This document shows, in pieces, positions 40,690 through 50,815 of a DNA stretch of 64,000 nt. Positions within the stretch are counted from its first letter, which is position 1. Each line of letters starts with the position of its first letter. Made by a program: the position numbers and the translations under genes. The notes beneath the pieces are model-generated. The model had not been told where the DNA came from, searched no databases, and saw only the letters and a program-made list of their open reading frames with translations. The stretch covers positions 312,554,560-312,618,559 of the forward strand of contig NC_073745.1 of assembly GCF_029784135.1 (NCBI RefSeq). The letters are read 5' to 3'. The DNA comes from Toxorhynchites rutilus septentrionalis (lineage: Eukaryota; Arthropoda; Insecta; Diptera; Culicidae).

Positions 40690-41525
40690 CAATAAATCGA
40701 CGAAGAATCGATATTCTTCCAATGGTGCAAGTATATCTATTGATTCGACACCGATTGTTACCGCCGTTGCAAATTTTTGCCAGTCGATGTTCCTTGTTAG
40801 ATCAAATGGAACTCGAGATGGTTTAGTGGATTGCGGGCTACACTTGATTGATATATTGATTGGCAAGTGATCGCTACCATGGGGATCATTGATGACCTTC
40901 CACTGACAATCTAATGATAGCGAGTTTGAGCACAAAGATAGATCGAGTCGACTTTCCCGAGCCGAAGGTTTTGTAATTCGTGTCACTTCACCAGTGTTCA
41001 AGATAGTCAAGTTGAAATCGTAAAAAATAGCCGTAACATAATTCGTAAAAAATAGCCGCCCTAGCGTCATCATAAGATCGCCCCACCCAGTACCATGGGA
41101 GTTCATGTCACCCAAAATTAGAACTGGGGTAGAGAGAATCGAAGTTAGATTCCAAAGTTGACTACGGCTAATGAAACGTATAAACGGGGGAACGTATACT
41201 GAAGCTATGTAAAGTTCTTTATTCTTTGCAGTTATTTGACAAGCGACGATTTCGACGTCTGATAGAGCTGGGAGAGGAATTTTATAGAAAGAGTAGCACT
41301 TTTTGATCCCTGAAAGTACTCCTCCATAGGAATCATCTTTATCCAGACGATTAATATTAAAATCGTGGAAGTTGAGTTCTGTGTCAGAAGAAAGTCATGT
41401 TTCGGAATGGGAGAATTTATCACAATCACAATTTTGAAGTAAAAAATTTGAACGAGTCTACTTTAGGCACTAGACTACGGCAGTTCCATTGTAGCACATT
41501 GATCATATCTTCTACTACGTTAGAT
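40690..41525 (-). pseudogene. I2 ORF2: endonuclease domain
   Basis: The open part 40687-41115 contains GDMNSHGTGWGDL, LNTGEVTRITKP, LDLSLCSNSLSLDCQW and DPHGSDHLPINISI, matching the APE endonuclease of copies A/B. Beyond it (41116-41525) the N-terminal half is recognisable only in broken frames; a duplicated TTACGAATTATG-type segment near 41010-41045 disrupts it. The former start of ORF2 lies near 41525, overlapping the end of ORF1 as in A and B. Confidence 0.8.
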
Positions 41526-41528
41526 GAA

Positions 41529-42410
41529 TTATCCATCGAAAGATATGATTGATGCAAGGAGGGGCCATGAAGCAGTCAATTGCTTAAGATAAGACTTCAA
41601 AGATGGAAGCAAGGCAGAAATAAGGCTTCTGAGGGGGTCTTGAATTTTGAACGTGTTTAGTATGAAGTCCACAATGTCCGAAAAAGCTATCAATCCTCGA
41701 TTAGACGCGAATTTTCTACGAGAAGATCGAGGAGCAGCGTTTTTAATTCTCTCTTCTCTGGGTAATGACGTAAAATCCTTGCTGCAACCAGGAACTGGCT
41801 GAGAAGGAGCCTTCGGATTCGTTTTTTTGCTACTATTACCCTTGGAATTAGACAATTTTCCGAGGGTCATTTAAGCTTTCTTACGGTGCACCATTGGTGA
41901 AGAGAGCTTTCTTTTTGATGATTCATCCTTTATTGAAGATTCTGGTGCAGCCGAAGTATGACCCTCATCAGAATCAGAATCCGATTCCTGAGATGACAAA
42001 ACCGAAAATTGGTTTTCATTTTGAGCGGCTGATGCGGTCTTTAGCATTTCAGCATAAGTCCGCTTGGAGCGTCCAGCGATAGAACGCTTCACTTTATCGG
42101 AGTGCTGTTTGTACCTTGGGCACTCTTGTAGAGGGTGAGGATTCTCGCCACAGTGGATACATTGTTCCACTGTTTGTGTGCAAGAATCCTCACTATGTTT
42201 ATCGCCACATTTGCCGCAACGAAATTTGTTGCCGCAGTGGCTTACCGAGTGTCCTAACTTTTTACAGTTGGTACAATTATAAACCCGCGGTACAAACAGG
42301 CGCACTGGGAAAAAAACATTTTCTACTTTCACATAGTTTGGGAGAACAGAACCTGCGAAAGTAACTCGAAAAGAGTGCGAGGGCTTATAAACTTTTTTAT
42401 TTTCTTCCAA
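41529..42410 (-). pseudogene. I2 ORF1, C-terminal half, in-frame stop
   Basis: The frame begins at the 5' truncation with KPSHSFRVTFAGSVLPNYVKV (homologous to residue 238 onward of copy B ORF1). Three knuckles follow: CTNCKKLGHSVSHC, CGKCGDKHSEDSC, CIHCGENPHPLQEC. TAA at 41871-41873 interrupts the frame; translation would continue in the same frame with MTLGKLSNSKG and end in LPSLKSYLKQLTASWPLLAS, the counterpart of the C-terminus of copies A/B. Confidence 0.88.
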
Positions 42411-42420
42411 AGATGCTGAA

Positions 42421-42902
42421 TGCAGAAAAAAATTAAATAAATAAATAAAAACTCAAAAAAAAATTTAGTCTGATGAGTTCGACCAACTTGAACAACCCTA
42501 TTCAAAGAGCTATACAACGCCGCACGCTACTGTATAAGCACAATAGCGAGACGGCAAAAACTATTCTATTGTACTTCTCTGTTTGATGTTTGGTGAAGAT
42601 AGAAATGTGACGCTCAATGGAACCAATTCACAGAACACCGGTCCAGCGTCGCTGGAGAGGTGCTGCATCCTCGCTGTTCCGGATATTTTGGCACTTAACT
42701 TGTCACCAATGAGCGAAAACAAAAAAAAACAAAAAACAGGAAGTGGGTTATATCTATGGTATAACCGCAAGGGTGACGTAGGACTATCGTTGATTTAGAG
42801 ATCATTTGTTTGAAGTTGAATCTAAATCCATTCTGAATGAATGAATAAATGAATATTTGGGGGATTTCGAAAACGAGAGCGTTACGTTGGAGGCACAAGG
42901 TT
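42421..42902. other. Spacer with 52-bp hairpin repeat, no gene
   Basis: A+T-rich DNA with an AAATAAATAAATAAA run at about 42434. The second copy of the hairpin-bearing repeat (GTTATATCTATGGTATAACC) is at 42742-42793. Open frames of about 70 codons on both strands at 42561-42798 have no recognisable features. Confidence 0.45.
42742..42793. repeat. 52-bp hairpin-bearing repeat, copy 2
   Basis: Second copy of the repeat at 23802-23853. The hairpin here is GGTTATATC-TAT-GGTATAACC with one mismatch. Unknown family. Confidence 0.7.
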
Positions 42903-43768
42903 TTATGCATCCAATATAGGATACGAAAAACCTTGTTCTGAAGAATAATCTTCAGAAGCTAACCTGCTAACTGTACTTGATTGACAAATCACAAACCCAA
43001 ATGTATTATATGGATGTTTTATGGATAGAACACATGAAAATAAACTCTTTCGCTTGAATGTAATTTTCAATTCCAAGGGGAACTGGCAGATTATTTTCCA
43101 GCAACGATTAGATATTTCCACATTTTCCTCGATACTGGAAGCCCACCAGTAGTTAATACTAACTCGATAACCACTTGTTAATAGCACTTGATTGAAAAAT
43201 ATTTGGTCACAGTGTTACATGGATAGAAAACATTGAAATAAACTCTCTCACATGAATGTGCTCCCGTGGCCGAGTGGTTAGCGTCATAACTAACATGCCG
43301 GGTGTTCGGGTTCGATTCCCGTTCTAGTCGGGGGAATTTTTCGTCAAAGAAATTTCCTCCGACTTGCACTGTGATCACGCGTATTCTAGAGCTTGCCACT
43401 CAGAATGCATTCAAGGCGTGTTATTTGGCATAGAAATCTAAACTAAGTACTAATAAAAATGATGCAAGTAATACTACGTTGAGACGGCGAAGTTCCTCTA
43501 GGAACGTTAGTGCCATTGAAGAAGAAGAAGAAGAAGACATGAATGTATTTTTAAATTCCCAGAGAAACTTGCAGATTATTTTCCAGCAATGATTAGATCT
43601 TTCCGGAACTTTCTCGATGCTGAATGAAATCCAAACGGAAAGAATTCTGCGCGTGTATGTGTCGATCCTTCACCGTCCACCTCCTCCAGCACTTGCGCTT
43701 AGTAAGAAAACGTGAATGTGATAACGAAAAATAAATTTGGACGGGGCGAAGTTTGCCGGATCAGCTAG
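42903..43768 (+). mobile_element. Helitron-like non-autonomous repeat
   Basis: Ends at 43768 in GC-rich imperfect hairpin plus TCAGCTAG followed by T, the 3' signature expected of Helitrons. Internally one segment occurs twice in direct orientation (about 42975-43115 and 43185-43600: TGGATAGAA, AATAAACTCT, CAGATTATTTTCCAGCAA). No replication or helicase gene. The left end is uncertain. A SINE is inserted at 43260. Confidence 0.45.
43260..43536 (+). mobile_element. tRNA-derived SINE, full length
   Basis: A 277-bp insertion with perfect 10-bp target duplications ACATGAATGT (43250-43259, 43537-43546). A box TGGCCGAGTGG at 43267-43277, B box GGTTCGATTCC at 43309-43319; tail of GAA repeats at 43518-43536. 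The uninterrupted target is preserved at about 30096-30110 in the sister repeat. Both Pol III boxes are consensus-like, so it could be transcribed. Confidence 0.95.
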
Positions 43769-43769
43769 T

Positions 43770-46312
43770 GCCTAATAAAAATGAGATTCATATTCTGCAA
43801 AGGTGTTGTAAATCACTTATTTATTTATGAAACGATGTTTTTATGCATACTATTTCGGAAAAACACAAAAAAACTTATTGTTTGTCCCTAGTATTTAGAA
43901 AAACAACATCAAGTTCAATTGTCCCATGTTGTTATTCTAGGCATAACAGTCTCACCATGAATTTTCAAGCCCGTAATCAAGCTTGATTGGTTCAAGTGAG
44001 AGGAACTTTTTACATTTCATCAGACAATAGGGTACTGATTATAAGAAACCCGGTTTATTGTTAATTTGAAATGCTTAAAGCTTCTGGTAGATAAATACGC
44101 TAGAAAACTTTGATTGCGTTTTTCTCAGTTGCTGATTTCGGAACATGGGACAACTATGCGTAGAACGGAAGTATGTGCCTCCCAGATACACCAAAAAGCT
44201 CGAAGATAACGACTAAAGGTCAACATTTGAACACATGGAAGCATTCTGCTGGCCTATCCTGCATTTCATCGCTGTTTGAGACCATCTGTACGAAATTTCC
44301 GCTCAGATAGATTTTTTTGCACATTTTGAACAGAGGATTTTAGACTGTGTTCGAAACCCCAAGACGCTGTGAAAGACGGAGCACATCATTCGGAGCAAAT
44401 CGGAGCAAATGTATTTGAAAGAATATCTCTTAAAAGCAACCACTTCTACTTCTAAAGTTACACAAACAACAAAAAGAACTTGATCCTCCAAACGAACACC
44501 GGAGCTAATTAATACATAGTTATACACAAATATGTTAAAATGTAAATGTATAATGAAAAAAATATTGAGCCTAAAGTACGAACATTCAAATTCGGAGGCG
44601 AAATTGAATAATATTAAAATGGCTAAACTTAGCTAACTCATTTCATCAATACTCTGATAGTTTCACGACAATCGAATGAGCGGCTGTATTTTGCCGAAAA
44701 AAATTGTGTATCATCTTTCTTCGTTGTGTAAAATTTAAATGCGTTCGTATGTAGGATCAACGATACCACACTGCTAAATTTCAAAACGGTTGAAAATTAA
44801 ATTATGCGATAGGACCTACATACATTTTGTTTACGTCAGGACAACTCGTTCCTCTTATGATGCTTTCGAAGTGATGAATCGTACCCATGCACTTGTAAAC
44901 CAATCTCCGTCCGGATCGATTTACCAAAATACCATTGCAAGAATCAAACTGCATCGGCTACATCACCAGACTAGTCCAGACTATGACCACCGGATGGCTC
45001 ACCATGCGTACACAATGTCACCCAGATGCCCCGCAGTGCCGCAACAGTTCATATTCGGACATGGTTTGTTTTCCAAAGTGTCCACATAGCATCTGTTATT
45101 TGATGCTAATCCGGCCTAGAATGATTCCATCCGGAAGATACAAATGGAAGTAATTTGATTATCCGGGCTTAGATCTTGTTGTAAGTGCTACCGATACGAG
45201 TGAAAATGTCCCAAGCAGAGGTCGGCAGAGACTCTGAAGTATAAATTTTGGCAACACACGACGCCTAAACTAAGCCTCAGAATATCTTTCCAGGTACCAG
45301 CATTCGATTGTTTTTTTTTTCCAGGGAGTTACTGATGATGAATTAGACAGCAAATTCAACTGTACGCTGGATTAATATCAAAGCTTTTGATCTATTATCA
45401 AAAGTGGGCTAGATATCAAAAGATAAAAAATGCCTCGTGTACAATAATATGGCGAGATGAAACTATTTTTTTGCTGAACAGATCTGCTTGTCAAAAAGTA
45501 GGTACATGTCTACAAATCTCCGCATCAGTAGTTTTCTTCAACCTCGGAGTTTTCCACTTCTGAAAGTGATAAAAATGATACCGTTTTCGACGTCCAATGC
45601 ATTACGTTAGCATTTTTTATTCTGTCGCTGTTTGATTCCTCCCCTCACCGGTTTTGTCGGAGCTCCATCATTCCTGAAACCGGAGATCAGCTGGCTCGCG
45701 TTGGCAATTTTTAACGTTTTAGTACAAATTCCTACTGTCCCGACCGGGAATCAAAAAAAAATAATCAGCGAATGAAACGAACAGTGACGGTGGGGAATAC
45801 AAATATCCTCCAGCCGAGAGCATTGTGCTATTGGAATGCAGCGAGCCGGAAAAAGGGTTTATTCTTCGTGAAAGGGAGCAAAAATCCAGCATCCCTGGAA
45901 CACGTACTTCCGCTGTGGAAGTGTTACCGCACTTGTCCCCAGAGGGAACCCTGGAAAAAAACGCGGGGAAAAAGCGGGGGTCGCATTCATTGTAGTCTTG
46001 TAGTGACTTTCCGAGCTGACTAAGAAACGTGACGAGATCTTGAAGTTTGAAAAATTTTGCTCGATCACAATCACATCCGAGGAGAATTGATTAGCGTCGA
46101 GTAAATGCAACGAGTAGATTTATGTGATGAAATAAAGGCATATTCTTAACGATTGCGCTTCTAAGGCGGAGACATCTATGTTCTTATTGTGTTCGATACG
46201 TTGTTTTTTTTTAAATTATACCTTGTCATCATAAGCGAAGGAAGAAATAAGCGTCGGCTTTGTTTTTGGCTGTTCAGTTCTCTTCTAGATTCATGCAGCC
46301 CTCATTAAATTT
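43770..46312. other. No supportable gene
   Basis: Mostly A+T-rich DNA with small open frames. The segment about 44830-45150 and the segment about 45640-46020 are less A+T-rich and carry frames of 70-100 codons without recognisable domains; they may be host single-copy DNA. No transposon end was found. Confidence 0.4.
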
Positions 46313-46324
46313 GAAAAGAGTAAC

Positions 46325-46955
46325 TTAGTAAGATGTACTTTCAGTTTTTTTTATTATATATTTTTGTCTCAAAGCTATTGAGAATGGTGTGAAAAAAAAC
46401 GAAAAGGTGCATTTTCACCATAGATCCTATGGTGTACCAAATAAGGACTCAAATATATGGTACTACTGTCAACATGTTTTATTTAGTATCCAATACAATA
46501 TTTTCAATATTTTTACAGCTGGTGATTTGGTTTGGGGGACGTTTTACTCCCTTACCCAGTCAGACTCTTCAGAAATATAAAAGAAATATATTTTTTTGTA
46601 CCGCGCAACATAGTACTGAATCTCTAAATCCCAAAAAAAAAAATATTTCAAAATATCAATATTTTTTTAGTGCTTCAATTTTTGATGAAATTTATTTTTT
46701 ATTATTTTTCTTGATACACAGTAGTAAGATGCAGATTCAGTATTTTCCACAAATGTTTATCTCAAAGCTTTTGAGGATGGCGTTAAATAAACGAAAAAGT
46801 ACGTTTTTCACTATAGATCCTATGTTTAACTACATAGGGGTTCAAATAAACCATCAAAATTTCTTATTTAATGTCCTATACAATATTTGCCATACAGCTG
46901 GTGATTTGGTTTGGGGACACTTTCGAGTCCCTCATCCGGTCAGGCCCTTTGTAGA
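46325..46955. repeat. Two direct copies of a dispersed repeat
   Basis: Unit 1 about 46325-46560 and unit 2 about 46728-46955 share, in order, TAGTAAGATG, CTCAAAGCT.TTGAG, CATAGATCCTATG, a CCAATACAATATTT/CCTATACAATATTT block and ACAGCTGGTGATTTGGTTTG. Related pieces lie at 23585-23800. The 186-codon frame across it (46429-46989) is an accident of repeat composition. Probably a non-autonomous transposon family. Confidence 0.6.
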
Positions 46956-47211
46956 ATTTCGTAACATTTCCTATTATAGCAAAGAATAATGTAAATTATG
47001 TTGACGCACTAACGTAATAAACTTATTTCTGTAAAACTTTTGATAACGTTGATGTTCCTCTACTGATTTTAAATTTTCTATGTTAGGGTTCAATTAGGGA
47101 CTCCGAATGGGTTAAACAAAATTTAACCAACGGACCATATGAAAGAAAAACTGTAAAACAAACTTTTCGAGTTAAACGGTTTCATTTTTCATAAATAACA
47201 GTGTTCTTTTA

Positions 47212-47401
47212 CACTGCGTTTCACAACTATAGAACCACTCATTTTCCAGAGATATGAAAGAAGTCGGTTGAATTCAAGTATGTTGTGTAGAATACATTAA
47301 CTATCTTCATTTATAAGACTGGCTATTTCAACATTATTATTGTGTTAAGGCGCGAAACATTCAAAAAACTGAAATTCCAGTGTTTCATAACTATGGAACC
47401 A
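47212..47401 (+). mobile_element. Possible Tc1-type transposon end
   Basis: After a TA (47210-47211) the sequence CACTGCGTTTCACAACTATA then GAACCA is repeated in altered form at about 47378-47401 (CAGTGTTTCATAACTATGGA then ACCA). A terminal motif repeated about 165 bp inside the end resembles the double transposase-binding sites of some Tc1 elements. No transposase and no opposite end seen. Confidence 0.35.
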
Positions 47402-47885
47402 GAAGGAAAAATTCTCACTCCTTCACAAAATTAACACCAATTTAACATGAATTACGATAAGTTTCTAATTCGTAGGTCATCTTTAGTTCTCAATCAGTTC
47501 AAATAACCCATTCGGGGTGGTTTGGACCAAGGACAGACAAAGTTACAAACGTACATACAAACGGGTCAAGCTAAATAAAACCGTTATCTAAAAAGAGGGA
47601 GAGATTCAGTGAGCTTTGGGTTATAGATAATATAAATTGGCCTAGAAAAAGGCCAATTTGTAAAACTTAAACTGTTACGATGCCACAGGGTAGTTTCGTG
47701 CTGTAGTTGGTTGAATGTATAGAATATTGTGTATTTTACAGATTTTTCGCCAAATTTCCGATACAGAACCTGGATATACAAAATTACAGATTTTCAGCAA
47801 AGATACAGAATATACAGAATTTTTTAATCCAATTTTATATATTAAATTCATTACAGTGCATACATAGATACTTTGATTTCTAAAA

Positions 47886-49060
47886 ATGTTGAACGCAACG
47901 CAACGAGATGGTTTTCGTTGGAGGCAGTTGTTAAGCGAAATTTTGAGCGATTTGAAGTGCTTAAACTATTTTTCGTTCCAAGTTGAATATCACCATGATC
48001 AATTCGTCAATCGTATATTGTTTCATTTAGCTGATCCTGTGACTAAACCGATTATGCTGTTCTTAAACTTTGTTATACTGCTCACGTCAATCGGTCTTTT
48101 CAATCAGAAAGTTCTCAATTATGCGAACTTTATAATGAGACAAGAATGTTATTGTTGATCGTGTTGGGTAACTCATGTTTGGAGAGCTACGTTCAACGAT
48201 TCGCTGATGCTGACCTAGATGTGTAGTGCACCCGTGGCCGAGTGGTTAGCGTCTCACATTATCATGCCGGTTGTTCGGGCTCGATTCCCGTTCCGATCGG
48301 GGGATTTTTCGTCAAAGAAATTTCCTTCGACTTACGCTGTGGTAACGCGTATTCTAGAGCTTGCCCCTCAGAATACATTCAAGGCGTGTTAGTTGGCTTA
48401 AGAAATCTCACCTAAGTATTAACAAATGACGCTAGTTAATGCATACGTTGAGACGGCAAAAGCTCCACAGGGAGCGTTAACGCCATTCATGTTGATGTGT
48501 AAGATTTTGAAGACTTTCTGAAGAAGCCTGAGGATGTTTGCATTCGTACCGATGCAGAAAAAGCACCTTCAATTCGATTTGTCGTGACCTCTATATTGAA
48601 CTCGTGGAACATAACTGCGGCCTTGATAAACCCTTAAAATTTCATCAAGCTACCAAACCTTGATGATTTGATGCGTCAATTTCCTCAATCCGCTGAAGCA
48701 GGTATTACACAAGGCTTGCATAAAGAATTCAGGCTACTTAAGTCGAATCTCACGGGGCAAAAATTGAGTGACTAAGATATAACTTGGCCCCAGCTGTTGG
48801 ATGTTTATAGGCGTGATGGGAAATTTCTGTATTCATTGCTAAGGTTGTTAGTAAGACATTTTTTGATGACAATCATCAGCGTGTGTTGAGCGAACGTTTT
48901 CGCTTTATTATGCCAACAAAACAAAGTCCGGAGTCGCCTGGCTCCCACAATTATGGACTCTATTTTGAAAGCGAAGAACTATGTATCGACTCAAGGAGTA
49001 GCGTCGAGGATGAAATTGGAGTAAAATTTGAAGGTCAAAAATCAAAAAACATTGCAAAAC
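47886..49060 (+). pseudogene. hAT transposase remnant
   Basis: Read across frames: TRWFSLEAVVKRNFERFEVL (the hAT TRW-S motif) near 47905; LADPVTKPIMLFLNFV; FQSESSQLCELYNETRMLLL to FADADLDV at 48225. After the SINE the same frame continues DFEDFLKKPEDVCIR, SIRFVVTSILNSWNITAAL, then after stops FLYSLLRLLVRHFL and, near 48880-49000, VFALLCQQNKVRSRLAPTIM followed by DSILKAKNYV, the C-terminal dimerisation region of hAT proteins. Frames shift at least twice and at least four stops occur. The N-terminal zinc-finger part is absent. Dead. Confidence 0.75.
48226..48493 (+). mobile_element. tRNA-derived SINE in hAT remnant
   Basis: A 268-bp insertion with 8-bp target duplications GATGTGTA (48218-48225, 48494-48501). 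A box TGGCCGAGTGG at 48235-48245; B box GGCTCGATTCC has one T-to-C change. The tail ends at GCCATTCATGTT, without the GAA run of the 43.3-kb copy. Insertion duplicated two codons (Asp-Val) of the transposase frame. Confidence 0.9.
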
Positions 49061-49231
49061 CATGTATAAACATCATACAAATCAGAGAAGAAAAACTTTT
49101 CTGTGATTTATTTTGTTGTATTGACACGACTTTAACAATCCATGAATAAGTTCAAAGTGAAAGTAAACCTTTATTTATACAGATATACAGATTTTTTGGA
49201 AAATTTTACAGAATTAAATGAGACAACCCTG

Positions 49232-49977
49232 CTGCCAACGTGACAACGAATGATAAACATCACGAGAAAAGTCAAACAGCAAGTTATATGTAAGTTATTT
49301 TTATATATTATGCTGAAGTTAAGACCTATTAGTAAAATATCTATATAATCCTACGGTCACTAAAACTTACGTCTAAAAGTCATGCTAGTTCTACAACTAT
49401 ATCTACAATTTATTCCTACAGTTATTGATTATTCTTGCAAATTTAATTATAGCCTATTTCTACAATTGATTACATACATAAAGGTGAATTCATTACGATT
49501 AATAATTAGATTAATTACTAAAAGTACGAAAATTAGTAGTGTGTATTCACGAAGAGTTAGGAAACAATTGTTCGGATAACACGGAAGAAGTAAACGAAAA
49601 TGTAGGTGAGGTTAATATTATTGTAAACCTTGATTCTACATGGAATATATTCCAGCTTTGAAGCTGCGAGTTAGCTGCTATCTAGACGTTTTTTCTATCA
49701 TCATCCGAACATAAACTAATTTTTCGGTATGGAGAAAGAGCATTTTGAATCTTCACTGGCGCTACTACCTTGTCGCTTGCTGGTTAATACAGATTAAGGA
49801 GAATTCGCAGAGTAAAATAATGTATACCTGTGAGAATAAATTTCAAAGATTTTATTGATTCAATAGTTTTTGATTTCAATAATTTCCTTTCATAGCAGTT
49901 TTAAAAAAAAAGTTTAGTTTTTGAGTGAGAATTTTTTTGAAATTATGAGGTTTTTCAAGTGAAGATTTTCGAAAAAT
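49232..49977. other. A+T-rich spacer, no gene seen
   Basis: No coding or repeat signal that I can support. Confidence 0.5.
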
Positions 49978-50815
49978 CTTAACTCCAAAACTATAAGGCC
50001 TATAAAATGTTAGTTAAATAATAAGACATAGGAGATTATTTAGGTTTTCATAAAAAAATATCAAATAAATTTCCGAAGAAAAATTTCATTAAAAATAAAA
50101 CATGTTCAAATTTAAAATTCATTTTTCTCGAAAATATGATTTTTTTTTGTTTTGAAAAATATGAATTATCCTTACAATTTCCAACAAGTCACAGTCACAT
50201 ACATCGGAAAATGGCTACTTTCAAAGGGAAAAATTCTAACAACAACTTTTCCATGTTTTCTTTGAAAAAAAAAAAATTATTGTTTAGTTCGAAACATTTT
50301 TATGTAAAAATAAACGTGGTTTACATATTCCGCAAACTTTTTCCATTTAGGACCATGTCAGGAACTTGTCAAACGCGAGAATTTACACACAAAAACGTTA
50401 CGCCTTATGTTCCACAAACTATAAAAAATAGAAAGTCTTCGACAAAAGTTTATATTTTAATAAAATCTAAAACTTTGTCGAATACACTATATCGCTATCT
50501 TGAGTTTAAACAAAATTAGAATTAGTTGTAATTTTTTCAAACAAGACATGAAAAAGTTGTTGTTAGAAAAACTTTTTTCCTGTAAAGGTGCCCAACTTCT
50601 AGTATATGAGTGACTTGTTGAAAACTGTAAGGATTGTTCATATAATTTTTTTTAGAATTTAAAAAAAAACTTTTTGAGAAAAAAATGAATATAAATTATT
50701 GAAATAATTTAGTTTTCGTTGTTTTTTTTTTGGATTTTGTATATTTGGTATGAAAATTAAAAAAGTTTTCTATGTTTCTCCCTTTGACTAGAATGTTGTA
50801 GGTTCTTTTTAAGTT
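49978..50815. repeat. Large fold-back element (arms about 300 bp)
   Basis: Left arm from about 49978 to 50290 and right arm from about 50528 to 50815 are imperfect inverted repeats. Matching blocks, outside to inside: ACTAT.AGGCCTATAAAATGTTAGT with its inverse near 50775-50815; TATGAATTATCCTTAC and TCCAACAAGTCAC at about 50160-50192 with the inverse at 50608-50645; TCTAACAACAACTTTTCCATG at about 50237 with the inverse at about 50550-50572. The spacer is about 240 bp. Its transcript would fold into a long hairpin. Non-coding; the 127-codon frame at 50136-50519 lies inside and is not credible. Confidence 0.7.

Larger units (their letters stand above)
30298..42420 (-). mobile_element. Old I-clade retrotransposon (I2), split by two insertions
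   Basis: The element reads on the minus strand from about 42420 (5'-truncated within ORF1) to an oligo-T run at 30298 (its A-rich tail). It is interrupted by a DD37E transposon (39405-40687) and by I copy A (31147-37139). Removing both leaves about 4.8 kb: ORF1 C-terminal half, endonuclease, RT, RNase H and C-terminal domain. It is related to but clearly different from the A/B/C family; the encoded proteins differ at many positions. No target duplication was found. Confidence 0.85.
47686..49231 (+). mobile_element. Decayed hAT-type transposon
   Basis: Candidate ends are CAGGGTAGTTTCGT (47686) and, inverted from the right, CAGGGTTGTCTCAT (49231). Both are followed inward by ACAGATTTTT-type motifs. 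The interior carries a degraded transposase reading frame. The 8-bp flanks (CGATGCCA and CTGCCAAC) do not match well, so the boundaries are tentative. A SINE is inserted at 48226-48493. Confidence 0.65.

Noticed and set aside
30298..42420. LTR retrotransposon interpretation of the reverse transcriptase region
   Set aside because: No LTRs, no protease or integrase; APE endonuclease plus RT plus RNase H and an A-rich tail identify a non-LTR I-type element.
46429..46989. 186-codon frame
   Set aside because: Runs through two copies of a dispersed repeat and is rich in Phe/Ile/Asn; it is an effect of A+T-rich repeat sequence.
50136..50519. 127-codon frame
   Set aside because: Lies across the left arm and spacer of a fold-back element; lysine/phenylalanine-rich without domain.
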